A model generated the notes under the pieces. The model was not told the DNA's origin. It did no database searches and saw nothing but the letters and a program-made list of their open reading frames with translations. From Doris montereyensis (lineage: Eukaryota > Mollusca > Gastropoda > Nudibranchia > Dorididae), in contig JAXRKP010000187.1 of the NCBI GenBank assembly GCA_037039925.1, positions 286,001-350,000 of the forward strand: a stretch of 64,000 nt of DNA. Reading direction: 5' to 3'. Positions 58,631 through 64,000 of this stretch are shown piece by piece. Within the stretch, counting starts at the first letter, position 1. Each line of letters starts with the position of its first letter. The translations under genes and the position numbers were made by a program.

Positions 58631-59669
58631 TACAGTAGGCGCTGGATAAACGCACATTTCATAAAAGTACACTCTGCATAAACACACGCCTTCCTTTGTT
58701 GACTGACTTTTTACTATATTATAACAGTGTGTAAAGACACGGTCGACACGCATAAAGGCACGCATAAAGGAACGCATAAAGACACGCATAAAGGAACGCA
58801 TAAAGACACGCATTTTCTCTGTAATGCAACTTCATACCCATCCATTAGAGGCATTAAAACGAGTTTTTTGTTGAGTTTTTGTTAGAAATGATAATAACAT
58901 GAAAACAGGTGGCACACTGTAGTGAACAATGCTAGGGCTAGGACAAACATGTCTTCCATGTCTAGCTTCGTTGTCTGTTCAAGCACTACCCAGACGAAGG
59001 TGTCAGACAGTCTTGTGTCACGTCTGCCCTACACTGTCTATCCCGATCCCCTAGTGTCCTAGTCTTTGTGATTTCTTGATGATCAAAGTCTGGCTGTCCA
59101 GACATTATTCTGTGGATCGTGAATTTAACGATCGACCCAGAGTACGATATGATTGGCAGTGAGCGGAGAATTCATGCAATGGAAATGAATAGACTACAAT
59201 CGGTAACAGGTGATGCACACACACGCTGAAAGATAATAAGAGTGTGAGGAGGGTGGGGCTTAATGTTCACAGACCATAACTGATTGGCTCTCGAGGTCGA
59301 GTGTTGTCCGCAGTTAGAGGGTTAGTTGTGATCTAGATCTTACTTTACGCTGTCACTTCTTGTACAAAGCTGAGAAGAACCAAAGCATTAACTTCCGAAA
59401 ATTTGTATGACTTCTGATCTGCTTAGATGGCAAATAAAAAATGAAGCAAACAAAAAACCCTTTAAAGAAACACAGAACAAAAGTGAGAACCAGCAATCAG
59501 TATATTACACTTACACACCAATGTATACACCTGTCATGGTAATGCGCTTGTAAACAAAAGGGTACAATCAATAATAATCCCTGACATCTTTTACCTTAAA
59601 GTTAATAAAGAGTTATCTCCCAGCGATTTCACAAAAATGCACGCGTGCGTTTATCCAGCAACTACTGTA
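58631..59669. mobile_element. pogo/Tigger-like TIR element, 1.0 kb
   Basis: TA flanks at 58631-58632 and 59668-59669. Left end CAGTAGGCGCTGGATAAACG (then CAC); right end, read inward, CAGTAGTTGCTGGATAAACG (then CAC): two mismatches in 23. A 12-bp subterminal tandem (cacgcataaagg) lies at 58736-58812. No transposase frame. Confidence 0.82.
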
Positions 59670-59737
59670 TAAAAATAACTCATGAAATTATAAAAGTTGA
59701 CTTGTCATGTTCTATCTGCGTCCTCAGCTGTATCATA

Positions 59738-59930
59738 TAACTTGTCAGCTTCCTGGGGCGGTTGATGGCCGCTGCTGGCAGGACCATCTTGTTGCCAGGC
59801 GTGTCTCAACCTAGTTACCAGGTATATCGCATAATAACATGTCAGTTGTCAGTATTCTGGGACAGTTGATGGCCGCTGCTGGCGGAGCCATCTTGTTGCC
59901 AGGCGTGTCACAACCTAGCTTCAAGAGCTG
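59738..59930. repeat. Direct duplication, ~117-bp spacing
   Basis: 59738-59813 and 59855-59930 share ggttgatggccgctgctggc (first 17 identical in both), accatcttgttgccaggcgt and caacctag at about 85 per cent identity. It has GC content well above the surroundings. Confidence 0.85.
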
Positions 59931-60288
59931 CTTTTAACTTTTTGTAACCATCCCTATTTACGAACAAGGTTTATCTATCATTCAACTCAAGACAACAGTA
60001 ATCTAATACTGTGTATAAATGATAACGTTGGTACATGTATTGAATATTTTTTTATTTTTTTATTTATTTAAAGTCATTGATGTTTTTTTCTCCTGTCAAA
60101 GACAGCATTACCAGTAAAGCATTAAATTGAGATTGAGGGCTTGTATGAAGGTGGAGTACTTACTATTCACAATGGTCTACAAACGAGGTTTAGTTGTCTT
60201 GGTCTTAGATGACATTCAGTTGTGAAGTTAACAGACAGTTCTGTTAAGTCATTTTGATTTTACTTTATTATAATAATAAATACAACCT

Positions 60289-60375
60289 GTGGCGTCGGTG
60301 GCAGCATGGATAGGCTACCGGACTTGGGACCACTAGGTCTCGGGTTTGAATCCTAGCAAAGCTAGGTCCGTTGTG
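60289..60375 (+). mobile_element. tRNA-derived SINE, family 1, head only
   Basis: ctgtggcgtcggtggcagca tggataggctaccggacttg, box B GGGTTTGAATCC, agcaaagctaggtccg, then truncated. Confidence 0.75.
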
Positions 60376-60884
60376 TAACTAAGGGAATTTTTGTTTTTGT
60401 TTTTATTTCTTTTTTTTCTGTTTTTTTTGTGTGTACAGTGTTATATGAAAGGCTCTCTCCTCAATCATCCCCCTTCATGTATGTCATCAAATCAAAAACT
60501 AACTTTCCTTACCGTACTTGAAAGATTTAATCTCTGTGTTATTCATTAACATAGCTCGCTTGTCCTCACATAACACACGAGTCACCATTTGAAATAAATT
60601 TTTGTTTTGTATATTATTATATTATTGTTATTATGAAGTCCAGAATCAAAATTTGTAATGTTTTGTGTCTCAATACTTTTTCTCTTCAATTTGAACTTTT
60701 CGCTCCAATTTTACATTTGGCAGGTCAATATCAGTTCAATGTATTCAATGTTCCCCCCCCTCCCTTCATATATTCAATGCATCGTCCACAGCTGCATTAT
60801 TGTGTTGGATGACGGGTGCTATTGGTAGGCCCTACTTCTTTCCTTTCAATATTTGTAATCTTTTTTCATCTCTCTGTTTTCTCT

Positions 60885-61150
60885 TGGTAGTCCAGAGGGT
60901 AGTGGGTTTGAGCCCCGCCAATGGTTTAAAGATTTTCTTGATTTTTTCATGCAAAATCTACCCCCTGGTCCAGGTAGGTGGATCGACACCTAGTCCCATC
61001 GGAGACGGACGATAAAATTAAAAAAGGAGGTCCCATGTGCAGATCACAACACTCTGTGCACGTTAAAGATCTCTTGGCTGTTTACAGGGCAGTCCGGGGG
61101 AAAATTAAAAATGCCGAGATCACCTTAGTTGTGGATGTGGGTAAATCAAA
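60885..61150 (+). mobile_element. tRNA-derived SINE, family 2
   Basis: ggtagtccagagggtagtgg gtttgagccccgcc.. to ..ttagttgtggatgtgggtaa atcaaa, with an internal deletion near the head. It inserted within a family-R copy: R-like pieces lie at 60826-60880 and 61158-61205. Confidence 0.82.
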
Positions 61151-61631
61151 GCCTATATGTTAATTCACCCTGAGATCGCCACATGTGATTGACAGGGTAA
61201 ACCCCAATCAAAAAAAGAAACTGCATTATGATGATATCCTCTCCATCAATCACCTCTTTGAAAGCCCTTAAATTCAAATTCAAGGATAGAGGATGGAGGG
61301 AAGATTCGTTGGATTTTGAAATCTGGAATTTAAAATAAATTCTATTTCTTTGAGAAGTTGATTTTTTTCAAAATTTGTTGAGGAAATACATTACATGTAT
61401 AATCATACATGTAGGTTGGTTGTATTTCGATAACATATCGCAAGAGATTGATAAGCAATGACTTTCCATATCATTATATAAATATACAAAAAATGGCCAG
61501 CCTTTGATTCTTGTTTGAAGAGCTATAATATTTACTAAAGTTCAAGCAATTGTATAGCATCTCAACGTTGACCTTGTCTTTCACGTCAGTAAATTGTCGG
61601 CTCGGCATTATATTGTCCTAACTATCACATA

Positions 61632-61813
61632 AGTGGCGTCGGCTGCCGGACTGGGAATCATAAGGTCCCGGGTTCCAATTATAGCAAAACTAGGTCCAAA
61701 GCTAGATCCTGACGTCCTGGCCAAGAAGTGATTATTGTCACCCGTTCCGTTTCACGTTATTAAAACCGGGACAAGCTCTAGCTCTATGGGCCGTAACGGC
61801 CTTCAAGGAAGTT
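61632..61813 (+). mobile_element. tRNA-derived SINE, family 1, internally deleted
   Basis: gtggcgtcggctgccggact gggaatcataaggtcccggg ttccaatta.. to ..tatgggccgtaacggccttc aaggaagtt. Confidence 0.75.
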
Positions 61814-62849
61814 TACTTTTATTTCACACAATTTGACGATTTTGGAGTTAAAATCCTTTTCAATATCAGATTCACAGTCATCAAATGTCCTGTCTCACCA
61901 AAAAATTGTGTATCCGAATTCAGTATGCGTAATATGTCTGGCATAAATTTCATTTTTATTTTGTGTAAATTTACTTCATATTTTTTTATTTTTTACAAGC
62001 CAAGAAGTTTCAATTTCGAGGCTTATTTCCCCTCAAAACGGGTTTTGTTTTTTTTTGGGGGGGGGGGATGCTACAGCTGACAGGCAAAATACTCAATATA
62101 TGTCATATAATGTTGCTAAACATTTTGGTTGCCAATCCATGGTAACGGCGTAGTATTGAATTTTATACTTTTTTTCAAATCGCTAAAACTCAAGATGCAA
62201 TCTTCCAAAGTCCACCAAACTTGAGGCATAGGAAGTAGAAAGACACATAAAAGTTGTATAAGATCAGGTTGTAGATATCTGGTCCAGTAATTGAGAAAAA
62301 AATATATTTTAAAAAAATCATTTTATAAAATCTCGAAAAACACCAATTTTTTATACTAAATTGTCAATAAAATAAAAATTGTTGAATTTTCAAAAGAAGT
62401 TGAATACAAATTAAGGCAATCGTGTGAAGAAGCTATAGCCCAAATTTGATTAAAATCTAACAATAATCTTTTGACCTTTAGCGAAATTTACAAAAAAAAA
62501 GCTAATTTTGAGAAAAACGTCATTTTGTATTTCTGAAACCAAAAACATGTATGGGAGCGTTTTACGAACAGGGGCTTATGGTTTTGTAGCATCAGTACCA
62601 AATCAACTGTGCATCAAACACAACAAACTTTCCCTTTACATATATATGACATATGGACTCCTTTTTCATTCCCATATTTTCAAATAATTAAGAAAAAACT
62701 TGAGTAAATTTATAACATTTTTCAATAAAAGAGGGCCTAAAACCACATTTACACATATAGTTTTCATGTTTTTTACTATCACAGACCAACCCTAGACAGG
62801 TTATAGCATATAAAAATGCTAATATCTAAAGTTTGATATTTTGACCCAA

Positions 62850-63230
62850 ACTTCAAAGTTTAGCTGCCCCCTCGAGTAAAGACAATTTAATTTTAAGCCG
62901 ATGATGAACTGTTTATTATTTTTCTGTGTCACTTGTATTCTCTGAATATGAGGGGACTCAAAAGTCGAGAGGCAAAATCTTCAAAGTTTAGCTGCCCCCT
63001 CGAGTAAAGACAATTTAATTTTAAGCCGATGATGAACTGTTTATTTTTTTAATGTGTCACTTGTATTCTCTGAATATGGGGGGACTCAAAAGTCCAGAGG
63101 CAAAATCTTCAAAGTTTAGCTGCCCCCTCGAGTAAAGACAATTTAATTTTAAGCCGATGATGAACTGTTTATTTTTTTTAATGTGTCACTTGTATTCTCT
63201 GAATATGGGGGACTCAAAAGTCCAGAGGCA
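62850..63230. repeat. Tandem duplication x3, ~125-bp unit
   Basis: Three units of ttcaaagtttagctgccccc tcgagtaaagacaatttaat .. ttaagccgatgatgaactgt .. ggggactcaaaagtccagag gcaaaatc. The last part of each unit is the head of SINE family 2, which runs into the full SINE at 63207. Confidence 0.92.
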
Positions 63231-63524
63231 AGATGTCAGCCCCTCAATTTCAATCCAAAGGTCGGGGGATTCAAGCCGCCGTCGACAGTGGAAAACATTT
63301 TCTCGATTTTTAAAAAGTAAATCTACCCACCCTGGTCCAGGTTGGTGGATCGACACCTACTCCCATCGGAGATGGATATGAAAAAGAAGGTCCCATGTGT
63401 AGCTCACAAGACTCTGTGGACGTTAAAGAACCCTTGGCTGTTTACAAGGCAGTCCGGGCAAAATAAACAAATCCTACCAAAAGTCCCCAAAATCACCTTA
63501 GTTGTGGATGTGGGTAAATCAAAT
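63207..63524 (+). mobile_element. tRNA-derived SINE, family 2
   Basis: gggggactcaaaagtccaga ggcaagatg.. with a degraded box B, ..cccatcggagatggatatg.., ..gttgtggatgtgggtaaatc aaata. The third repeat of its head is described under the tandem duplication. Confidence 0.82.
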
Positions 63525-63569
63525 AGAGAATAATTTTGTTTTTAAATCTCTGGATGTGAGACAAAAGAG

Positions 63570-63890
63570 ATATAATCTATATATATATAAAACTGAATGT
63601 CTCTAACTTTGACCGCTTATAACTTAGGAACCACTGCACCCGCAACTGCCATATTTCACATGTAGATTTCAAATAGCCTGCTTTAGGTTCTTAATCTTAG
63701 CGAATATATACTCTTGAATCGAATCAGTATTTTTTAATTGATTGGAAAAAGATGGTTTTGCCTGTGATACACACATTTTTTTATTGTGACGAGATCTAAT
63801 TTTTTCGATTTGCGGTCATTACAATAAAAAAAACAGCATGACTTCAGTATCGAGTAGTGCGTAAAAGCCTGCGTAACTTTGGTATCGAGT
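63570..63890. repeat. Dispersed element, partner of 54690-54870
   Basis: Begins atatatataaaactgaatgt ctctaactttgaccgc and shares several blocks with the other copy, including cctgctttaggttcttaa. The end at ..tcgagtaataatttg is not defined. Confidence 0.65.
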
Positions 63891-64000
63891 ATAATTTGAT
63901 CTAATAATTATTCCCTCCTGCAATGTGTTAAATTATTAACCACTTAATCAAATTACCTTCTTAGTCAAATATAATTTGTTGTGTTTTTTAATTTTTTTTT

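Larger units (their letters stand above)
55794..64000. other. 3' flank of DUSP22 and gene-free region
   Basis: I see no coding exon on either strand in these 8.2 kb. The first part is presumably the DUSP22 3' untranslated region. Listed repeats: (CA)n, family R, a pogo-like TIR element, several SINEs and tandem duplications. Confidence 0.6.

Overview
This is eukaryotic, animal DNA: AT-rich, split into short exons with GT-AG introns, and packed with microsatellites, minisatellites, tRNA-derived SINEs, MITE-like elements and decayed LINE tails. The repeat style and divergence of the genes suggest a lophotrochozoan, most likely a mollusc (gastropod-like). Species cannot be fixed from sequence alone. 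No bacterial operon, CRISPR array or viral genome was recognised.

Three conserved protein-coding genes can be rebuilt exon by exon with consistent splice phases. (1) A RAB22/RAB31-type small GTPase lies on the minus strand between about 9.8 kb and 1.3 kb (exon 1 not found). Its last exon exists in two copies, at 1322-1449 and 3167-3369. (2) A complete syntaxin-16 (STX16, a Golgi/endosomal Qa-SNARE) lies on the minus strand in eight exons from 39305 to 26303. Its exon 1 carries an in-frame TAA. (3) A DUSP22/DUSP15-type N-myristoylated dual-specificity phosphatase lies on the plus strand in six exons from 43303 to about 55.8 kb. It has an intact HCxxGxxRS active site and a reading-frame conflict in exon 5. 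STX16 and the phosphatase are divergent, with their start codons about 4 kb apart. RAB22 and STX16 both concern endosome/TGN traffic, but nothing here shows that the pairing is more than chance.

Region by region: 0-10 kb holds the RAB22 exons with SINE, LINE-tail and MITE insertions in introns. 10-26 kb is gene-poor and repeat-rich: a Tc1-like remnant, a LINE reverse-transcriptase tail, a 0.6 kb GA microsatellite, a 0.9 kb minisatellite of 25-bp units, and two hAT-like MITEs with 8-bp target duplications. 26-39 kb is STX16, whose introns contain a TTAA-flanked piggyBac-like deletion derivative, a 1.3 kb satellite, two long palindromes and LINE tails. 39-43 kb is the divergent intergenic interval with a Penelope-like terminus. 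43-56 kb is the phosphatase with a pogo-like TIR element, SINEs, a LINE C-terminal fragment amplified as ~87-bp units, and a piggyBac-like N-terminal fragment. 56-64 kb shows no gene, only repeats and a second pogo-like TIR element.

I saw no convincing new biological system. The observations best worth checking are the STX16 exon-1 stop, the duplicated RAB22 terminal exon, the phosphatase exon-5 frameshift, and several non-autonomous transposons with well-preserved ends.
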